Under the pieces are notes generated by a model. That model had not been told where the DNA came from. It saw only the letters and a list, made by a program, of their open reading frames with translations, and searched no databases. Below are positions 63,379 through 64,000 of a DNA stretch of 64,000 nt, in pieces (position 1 is the stretch's first letter; each line of letters opens with the position of its first letter). The position numbers were made by a program, and so were the translations under genes. The DNA is taken from positions 3,012,001 to 3,076,000 of the forward strand of contig OX359202.1 of NCBI GenBank assembly GCA_947172415.1, written 5' to 3'. This stretch comes from Chondrosia reniformis. Its lineage: Eukaryota > Porifera > Demospongiae > Chondrillida > Chondrillidae.

Positions 63379-63392
63379 GTTGTTATAGTAAC
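63379..63392. promoter_or_regulatory. RFX X-box match between two divergent candidate genes
   Basis: GTTGTTATAGTAAC fits the X-box consensus GTHNYYATRRNAAC at all positions. RFX factors bind such sites in promoters of ciliary genes in animals. It lies 30 bp upstream of the minus-strand ATG and about 180-215 bp upstream of the plus-strand candidate starts. Confidence 0.45.
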
Positions 63393-63568
63393 ACATTGAC
63401 AAAGTAACCAGCTGCAAAGTAATTTCCCTTGGCGATCGTCTGGGCACTTGACTGTGTTAAGGATAAATTTGTTTCTACCGATAACTTTTGTACCTAGGCC
63501 TGTGAAAAGGCCTTATTTTAATCCGAACGATAGATGCGTTGCGTGTAAAACCGTTCCTTTAGCGGTTT

Positions 63569-63724
63569 ATGTATTGCCATAACAACATTTGTTTTGATAC
63601 TGAAAGGATGACTTTTACTGTCAAAGATCTTGGAAGAGCCTACAGGCTGCTTCTTTCAACAGCTAAAGCTTGCAATGACACTCTCTGCAACGAATCTATG
63701 TTTCAGCGTCCGAGTGCCTCTTCG
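63569..63724 (+). CDS. Candidate first coding exon of a host gene, unknown function
   Basis: An in-frame ATG at 63569, or more likely the one at 63608 (A at -3), opens a frame that reaches a good splice donor, TCG|GTGAGT, at 63724/63725. From 63608 this gives exactly 39 codons (phase 0), beginning MTFTVKDLGRAYRLLLSTAK. Its composition is unlike the surrounding repeats: balanced amino acids, four cysteines in the longer form, an amphipathic helix-like stretch. The open frame after the donor is AT-rich and low quality, as expected of an intron. I do not recognise the protein. The rest lies beyond the window. Confidence 0.4.
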
Positions 63725-64000
63725 GTGAGTTTCATCACACACTTGCGCACTTATATATATATTATGAACACACCTATAGATTCATTGATCACATATAGAC
63801 TATACAAACAACATATTGTTTTATTAGCAAATTGTCTATAGAAAGTACTGTTTGTGAATTGTTTTAACGCACAAACGCCGTACTAGTAGCCTTTGTGTCG
63901 TTACATAAAAAATCTAACAAAGCGTAAATAAAGTACAAGCATCTTTCGTTAATATTTTAAGCTATTTATTCTATTACATTTTATTATTCAGATCGTTTTC
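63725..64000 (+). other. Putative first intron of the plus-strand candidate gene
   Basis: Begins GTGAGT. AT-rich, without any repeat listed above and without a clear acceptor before the window ends. Confidence 0.3.

Overview
The window looks like heterochromatin-like, AT-rich DNA from an invertebrate animal, possibly a sponge or another early-branching lineage. The evidence is spliceosomal introns in a transposase gene, a non-LTR retrotransposon of the restriction-like-endonuclease (RLE) type, a probable Penelope-like element (PLE) fragment with hammerhead ribozyme motifs, abundant MITEs, and very long satellite arrays. The species assignment is inference. No rRNA, tRNA gene or CRISPR array is visible. 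Only the last 700 bp or so looks like the start of host genes.

Layout. 1-23.8 kb is a degenerate 13-bp satellite (AGTACATACAACT type). It is broken by a 477-bp MITE (656-1132), a hairpin-ended element (5630-6012), a solo PLE terminal unit with a hammerhead motif (10244-10544) and four copies of a foldback family (13836-14585, 18780-19380, 19942-20691, 23800-24092). 24.3-42.4 kb is a second satellite of about 250 bp per monomer. Most monomers carry a T-arm-like hairpin with a B-box-like sequence. It is interrupted by a 5'-truncated probable PLE (24914-25728), a small MITE (27444-27644) and two DNA transposons: a deletion derivative (29861-31325) and a full-length copy (32065-36023). 42.4-52.0 kb is a third satellite of about 23 bp with a higher-order period near 480 bp, ending in an inverted segment. 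It hosts a second, decayed transposon (43659-47656) and a shorter derivative (49230-50302). 52.0-58.0 kb is one large imperfect inverted repeat with an RLE non-LTR retrotransposon at its centre. 58.0-62.8 kb has more 13-bp satellite, inverted copies of the hairpin-ended element, a segmental duplication and two 45-bp minisatellite arrays. 63.3-63.7 kb has two divergent candidate first exons around a perfect match to the RFX X-box consensus.

The best-supported gene is the transposase at 33040-35591. Six exons joined at GT-AG borders keep one frame and predict 652 residues with D350, D460 and E573, a DD112E spacing much longer than in classical Tc1/mariner enzymes. Its relative at 43659-47656 shares the spacing and two intron positions, lacks other introns, and is broken. 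The two short elements share the terminal inverted repeats and were probably moved by such an enzyme. The most interesting candidates are this transposon group, the hammerhead-bearing retroelement ends, the tRNA-like motif in the 250-bp satellite, and the 6-kb foldback block.
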